NCBI GenBank assembly: GCA_023404705.1
Contig: JAEYAU010000057.1
Location: 8,804 to 72,803, forward strand
DNA: 64,000 bases
Reading direction: 5' to 3'
Source: Pseudomonadota bacterium
GTDB lineage: Bacteria > Pseudomonadota > Alphaproteobacteria > Rhizobiales > Xanthobacteraceae
The notes under the pieces are model-generated. The model was given only the letters and a program-made list of their open reading frames with translations, was not told where the DNA came from and made no database searches. Shown here one piece after another: positions 16,086-23,423 of the stretch. The first letter of the stretch is position 1; each line of letters starts with the position of its first letter. A program made the translations under genes and the position numbers.

Positions 16086-16553
16086 TCAGGCCGTCCCGAC
16101 CGGAATGTCGAAGTGGAGCGGCTCCTCGCGCACGCCGAGCTTCTCGTAAAGCTGGATCGCGGGATCATCGCCGCGGTCGGCCTGCACGAAGATCACCCAG
16201 GCGCCGCGCGTCCTTGCATGGAGCTGGAGCGCGCGGATCAGCGCCGTCGCGATGCCGCGGCGGCGATGCGCCTCCGCGACCGCGAGGTCGTAGATGTAGA
16301 TCTCGGAGCGCGCCTGCTCGAACTTTTCGAGCTCGTAGGCGACGAGACCACCCACGACCGCATCTTTATCTAGTGCGATCAGCACCGTGATGTGCTCCTT
16401 GGCGAGAAGTCCCGCGAGATACGCGCGGCTCGGCGGCGCGGCGCCATAGGTTGCGGGCTCCGCGAAGGCTTCGCCGAACAGGCGATTGAGCTCCTGAACA
16501 CGGGCCACGTCACCCGCTCCCAGGCGGCGTACCTCGAATGATCCCGACATCAT
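16086..16553 (-). CDS. GNAT acetyltransferase closely resembling AAC(3)-I aminoglycoside acetyltransferases
   Basis: A 155-residue single GNAT domain. It contains the stretch KFEQARSEIYIYDLAV, then HRRRGIATALI (the acetyl-CoA loop) and VQADRGDDPAIQLYEKLG followed by REE-HFDI. From memory of AAC(3)-Ia, this matches almost motif for motif, far beyond the usual GNAT similarity. Known AAC(3)-I enzymes acetylate the 3-amino group of gentamicin-type aminoglycosides. Whether this chromosomal copy does so is not shown. The ATG overlaps the TGA of the LysR gene (ATGA), so the regulator and enzyme are co-translated. Confidence 0.8.
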   Translation of the reverse strand: MMSGSFEVRRLGAGDVARVQELNRLFGEAFAEPATYGAAPPSRAYLAGLLAKEHITVLIALDKDAVVGGLVAYELEKFEQARSEIYIYDLAVAEAHRRRGIATALIRALQLHARTRGAWVIFVQADRGDDPAIQLYEKLGVREEPLHFDIPVGTA

Positions 16554-17416
16554 CGCTCCGTCTCCCGCGCGGGCCGCTTGAACGCATTGGCGACCACATT
16601 GCGCAGCGGCGCCGGCAGGCGCGTGTGCATCACGACGCGCCCGCTCGGCAGCACGGGCAGACTGCCGATGACCGCCGCGCGTGGCGGCACGTGCGCGCGG
16701 CCGAACGCGCTGACACCGACGCCGGCCTCGACCGCGGCCTGCAGCGCCATCACGGAGCCGCCCTGGAACGCCAGACGCCATGGCCGCCGCGCCGCATCGA
16801 GCGCCCGGATCATGGCGGTCTTGACGGCGCATGCCCCGCGCAACGCGACGAGATCGACCGGCCCGTCGCGCACCACCGGCTCGGCCGCGGCCCAGACCAG
16901 CGGATCGCTGAACAGCGGCGTGCCCTCGCGTCGCCCCGCGTCCTGGCGCACGATCGCGGCGTCCGCCTCGCCCGCGTCATAGGCGGCGCGCATCTCGGAC
17001 GAGAGCCCGACCACCACGTCGGGCGCGAAGCGGGGCAGCGCCGCGCGCAGGCTGCGCAGCGCCGCCGTGAGATGCGCGCCGGCCGCATGATCGCTGATCG
17101 CCAGCCGCAGCGGCTTGAGCGCGTGGTCCGGCCCTTCCATGCGCGCGAGCGCGTCGTCGTGCGTCGCGATGATCTGCCGCGCATGCGGCAGGAAGCGCAG
17201 CCCTTCGGCCGTGAGCGACACCGCGCGCGGGCTGCGCGCGAGCAGGCGCTTGCCGAGCTGCTCCTCGAGCTTGCCGAGGCGCAGGCTGATCGCCGATTGC
17301 GTGGCGCCCAGCGTCTCGCCCGCGGCCGTGAAGCTCTTAAGCTCCGCTACCACCGTGAAGGCTCGCACCTGGTCCAGATCGAGGTTGCGCATCCCATCAT
17401 AATGATCAGAAATCAT
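16550..17416 (-). CDS. LysR-type transcription regulator
   Basis: About 288 residues with an N-terminal winged helix-turn-helix (FTAAGETLGATQSAISLRLGKLE) and an effector domain. The start at 17416 has an AAGGAAC site; the ATG at 17392 (MRNLDLDQVRAF) is an equally family-like alternative without a clear ribosome site. The gene is divergent from a tautomerase gene and overlaps the AAC(3)-I-like gene downstream by 4 bases. Palindromic ATGAT/ATCAT half-sites at and before its start suggest autoregulation and control of the tautomerase gene. Confidence 0.85.
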   Translation of the reverse strand: MISDHYDGMRNLDLDQVRAFTVVAELKSFTAAGETLGATQSAISLRLGKLEEQLGKRLLARSPRAVSLTAEGLRFLPHARQIIATHDDALARMEGPDHALKPLRLAISDHAAGAHLTAALRSLRAALPRFAPDVVVGLSSEMRAAYDAGEADAAIVRQDAGRREGTPLFSDPLVWAAAEPVVRDGPVDLVALRGACAVKTAMIRALDAARRPWRLAFQGGSVMALQAAVEAGVGVSAFGRAHVPPRAAVIGSLPVLPSGRVVMHTRLPAPLRNVVANAFKRPARETER

Positions 17417-17447
17417 TGTTCCTTGCAACATTCATTTCCAAAATGAT
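17396..17447. promoter_or_regulatory. Cluster of ATCAT/ATGAT palindromes, likely LysR operator
   Basis: ATCAT-A-ATGAT (17396-17406), AATGAT-N5-ATCATT (17401-17417) and CATTT-N3-AAATG within 17430-17447 share AT-rich half-sites in an otherwise GC-rich region, and fit the T-N11-A pattern of LysR boxes. A perfect GGGCCGCGGCCC palindrome follows at 17448-17459. They lie in the LysR-tautomerase divergent region. Confidence 0.5.
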
Positions 17448-17493
17448 GGGCCGCGGCCCAGATTGGCGCCAGGCCCAACCACAGGAGACTTCC

Positions 17494-17919
17494 ATGCCCA
17501 TCATCACCGTTAAGGTCGCGCCCCGCCGGCCCGTTCCGGACCTCGAGCGCGGCGTCGCCGCCACCGTCGCCCATGCCTCGACGCATATCTTGAAGAAGAA
17601 CCCCGCGCTCACCGCCGTGGTGGTCGAGCGCGTCGATCCCAAGAGCTGGTTCGCGGGCGGCAGCTCCCTCGCCGAACAGGGCAAGTCGAGTTTCTGGCTC
17701 GAGATCAAGGTCGTCGACGGCACAAACACGAAGGACGAGAAGGAGGCCTTCGTCGCCGCCGTCTTCGAGCGCATGGCCGAGCTGCTCGGCGACCTGCACC
17801 ACGAGAGCTACGTGCACGTGGACGAGGTCTCGGCCGACGCTTACGGCTTCGGCGGCCTCACCCAGGAACGCCGCTACATCGCGAGCAAGCTCGAGGTCGC
17901 CGCCCGAAAGGCCGCGTGA
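17494..17919 (+). CDS. 4-oxalocrotonate tautomerase-family protein
   Basis: A 141-residue protein starting MPIITVKVAP. After Met removal this leaves the N-terminal Pro that acts as catalytic base in the tautomerase superfamily. The length is about twice that of the single 4-OT unit, so two beta-alpha-beta units are probably present, the second from about residue 65 (FWLEIKVVDGTNT). A CAGGAGA ribosome site precedes it. It is divergent from the LysR gene, which is the probable regulator. The substrate, an enol/keto acid, is not known. Confidence 0.75.
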   Translation: MPIITVKVAPRRPVPDLERGVAATVAHASTHILKKNPALTAVVVERVDPKSWFAGGSSLAEQGKSSFWLEIKVVDGTNTKDEKEAFVAAVFERMAELLGDLHHESYVHVDEVSADAYGFGGLTQERRYIASKLEVAARKAA

Positions 17920-18035
17920 TCCCTGGTCAATCCAAAGCCGCCGGCCACGTGCCGGCGGCGACAGGACGGCGCCCTTTTGTCGTCATGTAACCTGAGGTAG
18001 TCTGCAGCAACTGTCGCCGCGTCGGGAGGCGTCGC

Positions 18036-18671
18036 GTGCTGCAGAATGTAAGTTCGCGCGTCGGCGCAGGTCTGCACGCAGCGGCGCTCGCGCGGCGAGC
18101 GGCGGATGCCGCGAAAAATCATGTCGGCAGACGTCGTCATCTCACGCTCGAACAGACCCTGGCGCGCTCCGAAGAGTTTGCCGAAAGCTTCAATTGCATT
18201 CTCGCGACGTCTTTGTCCGCGGCAGCGCCGCGCCGAGAATCCGCAAGGCCCGTCGCACCGCTGGGGCGTTCCGACGACGGCACGCTTTCATCGGAATCGC
18301 CGCTGATCGCGGTTGTCGATGATCATGAGATGGTTCGGACGAGCATGCGGGTTCTGCTCGAGTCGCTTGGCTATCGCGCCGCCATGTTCGCCGATGCGAT
18401 GGAATACCTCAGATCCGATCTGCTGAACGACTTCGCGTGTCTCATCACGGACCTGCAAATGCCGGGCATGAGCGGGTTCGAGCTGCAGGCGAAGCTGATC
18501 GCCGATGGCAGCACGACCCCGGTGATCTTCCTGACCGCGCTTGCCGCGGATTCGGGTGTGCGCGCGCGCGCCCTTCAGTCCGGCGCCTTCGGCTTTCTGT
18601 CGAAACCCTGCGATGCCGATGATTTGATCGCGGCGCTCGACAGGGCCCTGGCGGCAGGACGCGTCGCATAA
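18036..18671 (+). CDS. Single-domain response regulator with N-terminal extension
   Basis: The receiver domain covers about residues 89-205, with acidic pair Asp95/Asp96, phospho-acceptor Asp139 (LITDLQMPGMSG), Thr in FLTAL and Lys190 (FLSKPCDADD). No DNA-binding domain follows, so it would act by protein contact or phosphotransfer. The GTG at 18036 is preceded by GGGAGG with good spacing and gives an 85-residue N-terminal part without recognised domain; an internal start close to 18212 would give a plain receiver. It lies 146 bases upstream of a sensor kinase gene, its likely partner. Confidence 0.75.
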   Translation: MLQNVSSRVGAGLHAAALARRAADAAKNHVGRRRHLTLEQTLARSEEFAESFNCILATSLSAAAPRRESARPVAPLGRSDDGTLSSESPLIAVVDDHEMVRTSMRVLLESLGYRAAMFADAMEYLRSDLLNDFACLITDLQMPGMSGFELQAKLIADGSTTPVIFLTALAADSGVRARALQSGAFGFLSKPCDADDLIAALDRALAAGRVA

Positions 18672-18817
18672 CGCGACCTGGACGTCATTTCTGCGGAATA
18701 GCGCCCTCGCCGTGCCAATCGCTAAGGTTGCCGGGACGCCGAGCCCGCGCTAGCCTTGGGTTGCGTTCCGGACCAGGCCTTTCCGTGTAGTCGCAAGTGT
18801 CGAGTTAGGGGGACCTC

Positions 18818-20764
18818 ATGCGACCGGGCGCCACGCTGCTCGCCGTGTGCGCGGCTGCGTTCGCCTGCATCGCGGGCACCTATTCGGCCGACTCGGCCAC
18901 GCGCAACGTCGTGCTGCTGTTCGACGAGCGCCCTGAACTTCCCGGCCTGGCGCTGCTCGAACGCGAATTCGTGCAGACTCTCACATCCACATCCGCCGAG
19001 CCGATCGAGATCTATCGTGAGTGGATGGACGCGTCGCGCTTCGGGTCCGCGACACACGAGACGCATTTGCGCGAATTCCTGCGGACTAAGTATCGGGACA
19101 AGAAGATCGATGTCGCGGTCGCCTTCATGGGGCCCGCACTCGATTTCCTCACCCGCGACGGGGACGCGCTTTTTCCGACCGCTCGCATCGTGTTCTGCGG
19201 CATCGACCGCTCGGAGCTGACCGAACGCTCGCTGCCCCCTAGTGTGACGGGCGTGCTGATCAAGCGCGAATTCCGTCCGACTGTCGACCTGGCACTCGCG
19301 CTGCATCCAGGCACAGAGCACATCTTCGTCGTCGCGGGCACGTCGAACTTCGACAGCCGGATCCTTGCTCAGGCGCGTGCCGAATTTCGCACCTACGAAG
19401 AAAAGGGAAAGGTCACATATCTCGACGGCCTGCCAATGGCCACGATGCTCGCGCGGGTTTCGCAGCTGCCCCCGAAGAGCATCGTGCTGTTCACGACGCT
19501 TTTCCGCGACGGCGCCGGTCAGGCTTTCGTGCCACACGAGGTGATCGAACGGGTGTCGGCGGCTGCGAATGCGCCCGTTTACGGCTTCCTCGATCAGTAT
19601 CTTGGCCGCGGAATCGTAGGAGGCCATCTTTACAGCCTGAGCGCGCACGGATCCGAAGCCGCGCGGCTGGCGGCCCGGCTCATCAGCGGCACATCCACTC
19701 CGGCGTCTGTCGTGGAGCCGCCGACCAGCAGGGCACAGTTCGACTGGAGGCAGATGCAGCGGTGGGCCGTGCCCGCCGCGATGCTTCCTTTCGACAGCGA
19801 CATCCGCTTTCGCAGTCGCACGCTCTGGTCGCAGTATCGCCTCGAGCTTCTGGTGCTCGCCGTAACCCTCAGTCTGCAGACCGCGCTGATCGTGTGGCTC
19901 GTCATCGAGCATCGGCGCCGCCATCGCGCCGAGATCCAGTCGCGCAATGCCATGGCCGAGCTGACCCAGCTCAATCGTCGTGCGGGCGCGGGCGCGCTGT
20001 CGGCGTCGATTGCCCACGAAGTGAGGCAGCCGCTCGCCGCGATCGCGGCGGGGACAAGCGCTGCGCTACGCTGGCTGCGTGCCGAGAAGCCCAACCTCGA
20101 GAAGGCGAGCTTCGCGCTGGAACATGCGATCGCCGCCAACCAGCGCGCGAGCGACGTGGTCGAAGGCGTTTCCTCGATGTTCAAGAGGGACGCGAGCGAG
20201 AAGGCTCCGGTCGATATCAATGAGCTGGTCCTGACGGTCCTCTCGATCCTGAGCCTCGAGCTTCGCAGGAACAACATCGAGGTTCTGACGAGCCTGGCGG
20301 AGCGCCTTCCCGCCGTGATGGGCACCCGGGCACAGCTGCAGCAGGTCATCCTGAACCTGATCATGAACGCCATCGAGGCCATGCAGCCGGCGCACATGCG
20401 TACGCTGAGATTGGCCACACGCGAGAGCAAGCCGGGTATCGTGCGCGTGTCGGTTCAGGACAGCGGCACCGGCATCGACCAGGCGCATCTTGCGCGCATC
20501 TTCGAGACGCTGTTCACGACCAAGCCGAGCGGGATGGGCGTCGGCCTTTCGATCTGCAAATCCATCGTCGAAAGCCACGAGGGTCGCATCTGGGCGGTCC
20601 CGGGCTGCTCCGGCGGATCGACCTTCGAGTTTGATCTGCCGGTCGCGACCACGGCCGATGCACCCACGCTCGCACGCGAGCACGAACGCGATGCTCTCAT
20701 CCGGCCCGACCGCGCGTATTCTTCCGCGTCGGCCGCTGCCAGACTACGCCCGGAAAACCCTTGA
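18818..20764 (+). CDS. Sensor histidine kinase with periplasmic binding-protein-like input domain
   Basis: A 648-residue membrane kinase. After an N-terminal signal/anchor (residues about 5-25) comes a roughly 300-residue extracytoplasmic domain resembling ABC-type sugar-binding proteins of the ABC_sub_bind type (blocks VVLLFDERPELPGL, DVAVAFMGPALDF, IFVVAGTSNFDSR, GFLDQYLGRGIVGG). A membrane helix (343-363) leads into HisKA with His400 (SIAHEVRQPLAAIA) and the HATPase: N-box LNLIMNAIEAMQ, G1 DSGTGID, F ETLFTTK, G2 GMGVGLSIC. It would sense a small molecule outside and phosphorylate the upstream response regulator. AGGGGGA precedes the ATG. The last 68 bases overlap the converging GFA gene. 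Confidence 0.85.
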   Translation: MRPGATLLAVCAAAFACIAGTYSADSATRNVVLLFDERPELPGLALLEREFVQTLTSTSAEPIEIYREWMDASRFGSATHETHLREFLRTKYRDKKIDVAVAFMGPALDFLTRDGDALFPTARIVFCGIDRSELTERSLPPSVTGVLIKREFRPTVDLALALHPGTEHIFVVAGTSNFDSRILAQARAEFRTYEEKGKVTYLDGLPMATMLARVSQLPPKSIVLFTTLFRDGAGQAFVPHEVIERVSAAANAPVYGFLDQYLGRGIVGGHLYSLSAHGSEAARLAARLISGTSTPASVVEPPTSRAQFDWRQMQRWAVPAAMLPFDSDIRFRSRTLWSQYRLELLVLAVTLSLQTALIVWLVIEHRRRHRAEIQSRNAMAELTQLNRRAGAGALSASIAHEVRQPLAAIAAGTSAALRWLRAEKPNLEKASFALEHAIAANQRASDVVEGVSSMFKRDASEKAPVDINELVLTVLSILSLELRRNNIEVLTSLAERLPAVMGTRAQLQQVILNLIMNAIEAMQPAHMRTLRLATRESKPGIVRVSVQDSGTGIDQAHLARIFETLFTTKPSGMGVGLSICKSIVESHEGRIWAVPGCSGGSTFEFDLPVATTADAPTLAREHERDALIRPDRAYSSASAAARLRPENP

Positions 20765-21164
20765 GCGGGACGAGCCGCTCGCCCGCATAGGTCCAGTCCG
20801 GCAGCTCCTCGATGCCGACGTGGTAGAGCGGCTGCCGGCCGGTACGGCCCGCGAACAGCGCGCGCGGAATATTGACCATGTGCGGCGACTGCGCGTTTTC
20901 GTAGGCGAGCGGCGTCCCGCAGCACTGGCAGAAGCTGCGCGTGACCTCCCGGTCCTGATAACGCGCGATCTCCTCCTCGCCCGCCGTGACGCGGAAGCGC
21001 TTGCGCCAGCTCCCGACATAGGTCGCATAAGCCGCGCCATGCGCGATCCTGCTGGCGCGACGGTGATCATGCCAGGCCCATCGCGCCGGAAGGTCGATCT
21101 CGAAATGCACCGCGCCGCAGGCGCATTGGCCCGCCGCGATCCCGGCCTTGTGTGGTTGCATCAT
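20697..21164 (-). CDS. GFA/CENP-V-like zinc protein
   Basis: About 155 residues with the GFA fold: an N-terminal C-x-C (GQCACGAV) and a later CQCCGTPL pair for the structural zinc. The middle cysteine motif usual for GFA is replaced by WHDHRRAS-RIAHGAAYATYVG, so only one zinc site seems complete. Family members include so-called glutathione-dependent formaldehyde-activating enzymes, but most are of unknown role. The start is uncertain (21164 chosen; 21182 has CGGAG before it). The 3' end overlaps the histidine kinase gene. Confidence 0.75.
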   Translation of the reverse strand: MMQPHKAGIAAGQCACGAVHFEIDLPARWAWHDHRRASRIAHGAAYATYVGSWRKRFRVTAGEEEIARYQDREVTRSFCQCCGTPLAYENAQSPHMVNIPRALFAGRTGRQPLYHVGIEELPDWTYAGERLVPLKGFPGVVWQRPTRKNTRGRAG

Positions 21165-21224
21165 GGCGTTCCCGCTCGGCATTCGCTCCGGCGCAGCCTT
21201 AGGACGCCGCCGTGTCATCCGCTG

Positions 21225-21869
21225 TCAGAGGCGTGCATCGCGGATCAGATCGATGTCGCCGACCGCCGCATGGATCTTCTGCCGCGCCAGCCAGTCGAGA
21301 TCGCGCGAGCGCTGCACGACGCCAATGACGACCGGGACCCCATGGCGATGGGCCAGCCGTTCGAGCGAAAACCAGGACCACCACGAGCGGAACGCGATGC
21401 GCGTCCAGGCGCGCGCGTCCCAGCCGAGCAGCAGCACGTCAGGTCGCTGATGCCGCATCCAGCGGCCGAGATCCCATGGCAGCTCGACGATAACGCCGAG
21501 GCGCACCCGCCGCGGCGCGTGCCAGGGAAACGAGCGCGCGACCCGCGCGAATGCGAATACGATCGCCCGGTCCGCCAGACCGCGGGCCACGAGCCGCTCG
21601 ATCACGGCCTCGGCCAGTCCCGGCTGCTTGATCTCGATGAACAGCTGAAGATCGGTGCCCGCGAAAAACGCCAGCGCCTCGTCGAGCGCAAGCACGCCCT
21701 CGGCTCGCGCCGGAGGATCGTGCGACACCATGAGCGCGCCCGTATCGGCCGCACGCGAGACGTCGAACTCCACGCCCGCGATGGCCTGGTCCGCGGCCGC
21801 GCGCGCGAAAGCCTCGAGCGTGTTCTCCCCCTGGCCGGCGATCCAGCCGCGATGTGCGATGAGATGCAT
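21225..21869 (-). CDS. Glycerophosphodiester phosphodiesterase-like protein
   Basis: A 214-residue TIM-barrel protein of the GDPD family. Visible active-site parts are AHRG (near residues 5-8), GENTLEAF, GVEFDVS with Glu/Asp metal ligands and VSHDP with the catalytic His. A late FIEIK motif matches the third metal-ligand strand. It would hydrolyse glycerophosphodiesters to glycerol-3-phosphate and an alcohol; no signal peptide is present, so it acts in the cytosol. It begins 14 bases after the lactonase-like gene and is probably co-transcribed. Confidence 0.85.
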   Translation of the reverse strand: MHLIAHRGWIAGQGENTLEAFARAAADQAIAGVEFDVSRAADTGALMVSHDPPARAEGVLALDEALAFFAGTDLQLFIEIKQPGLAEAVIERLVARGLADRAIVFAFARVARSFPWHAPRRVRLGVIVELPWDLGRWMRHQRPDVLLLGWDARAWTRIAFRSWWSWFSLERLAHRHGVPVVIGVVQRSRDLDWLARQKIHAAVGDIDLIRDARL

Positions 21870-21883
21870 CGATTGTTGCCTGC

Positions 21884-22645
21884 TCACTCGTAGGCGTCCA
21901 CGCCCTTGCGCAGCGTAGCCCATTGCGCATCGTCGTGGCCGCAAATGATGTGCGTGCCGGCCTCCTCGAGCCGCCGGATCAGCGCCAGCGAGGTCTGGAA
22001 CGCGTCGGTGTCCCAGTTGTTGCGCGGCATGTAGCTGCTGTTGAGCGTCGCCTTCACGCTTAGCGCATCGCCGGCCAGCAGATGGGCGCCGGACCGGTCG
22101 AGCTCCACCATGGCACCGATCGAGCCCGGCGTGTGGCCGGGCAGCGGGACCAGCACGACCCGATTGTCAGCGAAGATGTCGGTCTCGCCCCCGATCTCCT
22201 TCACGGGCAGCCCGTTGTCCCAGTCGATCCTGAAATAGCCCTTGCCCTCGCTGGCCGGATCCGCCGCCGCGCGGCGCTCCTGCGCATGCTGGTAGAACGT
22301 CGCCTTGCGGAAGAAGGCGTTGCAGCCGCAATGGTCCATGTGCAGATGCGAGTTCACCACCACGTCGATGTCGTCCGCCCCGAGCCCGAGGCCCGCGAGC
22401 CCGCCCAGCACGTCCTCCCCCGGCCGGTGGACCGGCACGATCGCTTTCGCGATGCCGCCCCACCGCCCTTGCGGATCGCGCGGCACATCCGGATGGCAGC
22501 CGGTGTCGAACAGCACGTTGCCGTTCCGATGTCTCAGCAGCACCGAGATGCAGGGAAACTCCTGGGTCTGCTCTTTCGGCACGTCGGCGAAATACATGCT
22601 GGAGCGCATGCGCAACCGGCCGCCTGAGAGAATGTGCATCTTCAT
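21884..22645 (-). CDS. Metallo-beta-lactamase fold hydrolase, N-acyl homoserine lactonase-like
   Basis: A 253-residue MBL-fold enzyme. The dinuclear zinc motif HLHMDH (with NSHLHMDHCGCN) is followed by PLPGHTPGS, AGDAL and CGHDDAQW, supplying the further His/Asp ligands. The N-terminus (MKMHILSGGRLRM) and overall spacing fit the AHL lactonase (AttM/AiiA-like) family. This family also opens gamma-butyrolactones and related lactones, so quorum quenching is only one possibility. It is the first gene of a pair with GDPD. Confidence 0.8.
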   Translation of the reverse strand: MKMHILSGGRLRMRSSMYFADVPKEQTQEFPCISVLLRHRNGNVLFDTGCHPDVPRDPQGRWGGIAKAIVPVHRPGEDVLGGLAGLGLGADDIDVVVNSHLHMDHCGCNAFFRKATFYQHAQERRAAADPASEGKGYFRIDWDNGLPVKEIGGETDIFADNRVVLVPLPGHTPGSIGAMVELDRSGAHLLAGDALSVKATLNSSYMPRNNWDTDAFQTSLALIRRLEEAGTHIICGHDDAQWATLRKGVDAYE

Positions 22646-22910
22646 CGCCGGCCCTTCTCCTATGGCCTCGTATTCAAGTCAGTCGGTGATCGTTTGGTTG
22701 GATGGCGTAGAACAGATTCGGAACTCCCTGTCCCGGAAGCCTGCGGCTGCGGCATCGCGGTATATGGCGGTATACGTTCGTGTTGCGCCCGATGCTTGCG
22801 GATAATGGAACGCGCCGGCGTCTCGACTAGCATTCTTATCCATCGAGAGCGGGGCAGCCGGCCGCGCGTACGGATGCGTGCTCGCCACCCTGCTGCCGGG
22901 GAGGACAGGC
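22646..22910. promoter_or_regulatory. Divergent promoter region with GTATA-N6-TATAC palindrome
   Basis: This 265-base gap separates the lactonase-like gene (leftward) from the membrane protein/HlyD pair (rightward). The palindrome GTATATGGCGGTATAC lies at 22760-22775 in an otherwise GC-rich stretch and is a candidate operator. No convincing gene was found in either strand. Confidence 0.4.
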
Positions 22911-23423
22911 TTGGCCACGTCAATTCATCCGGCAGCAACGCACCACCTGCCGTTTTTCATCACGTCGCCCGGCGACACCGACGTGCTGATGAATGTCACG
23001 GCCGCCATTCTGCTGGCTTCGGTCGTAGGCTTCGGCATCCTGTTCCTGCGCCTGCATTCGCTGCCAGAGCGCATCGCCCACGGCCGTCACAAGCTGCAGC
23101 TCGAGATCGTTGCCGTCCTCGGCCTGATCTCGCTGTTCACCCACATGCACATCTTCTGGGTCATCGGCCTTTTCCTGGCGCTGATCGATCTTCCCGACTT
23201 TGGCACGCCGCTCAACCGCATCGCCGGCTCGACCGAGCGGATCGCCGGTCTGAAGCCGAACGAGGGCGCCTATCTCGGAAAAGACGAGACGATGGCGGGC
23301 GAGATCCATACGGAGGCGCCGGCGCATGAGGCACCCGACGACGAGGCCGCGCCGCACGACGGGAAGGTCGTGCCCGTGAAGCCGGGGGTCGCGGCCAAGC
23401 ACAAGGATCCGGTTCATGCTTGA
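22911..23423 (+). CDS. Small inner-membrane protein paired with HlyD-type adaptor
   Basis: A 170-residue protein starting at a TTG that follows GGGGAGGACAGG; a GTG at 22878 is the upstream alternative. Two or three hydrophobic segments are visible (about residues 26-45, 65-85, ending near FWVIGLFLALIDLPDF). The C-terminal third is charged and cytosolic or periplasmic (APAHEAPDDEAAPHDGK). It overlaps the HlyD gene by 8 bases. YiaW-YiaV-type pairs in enterobacteria have a similar small membrane protein plus HlyD layout, but I do not recognise clear homology. Function unknown. Confidence 0.65.
   Translation: MATSIHPAATHHLPFFITSPGDTDVLMNVTAAILLASVVGFGILFLRLHSLPERIAHGRHKLQLEIVAVLGLISLFTHMHIFWVIGLFLALIDLPDFGTPLNRIAGSTERIAGLKPNEGAYLGKDETMAGEIHTEAPAHEAPDDEAAPHDGKVVPVKPGVAAKHKDPVHA

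Noticed and set aside
17874..18140. 88-codon minus-strand frame (MTTSADMIFRGIRRSP...) opposite the response regulator's N-terminal part
   Set aside because: No strong ribosome site or recognised family. It overlaps a plus-strand gene with a good GGAGG-GTG start. It could be reconsidered if the short receiver start is right.
22660..22938. Short minus-strand frames in the divergent promoter before the HlyD pair
   Set aside because: Arg/Pro/Ser-rich products, no ribosome site and no conserved features.
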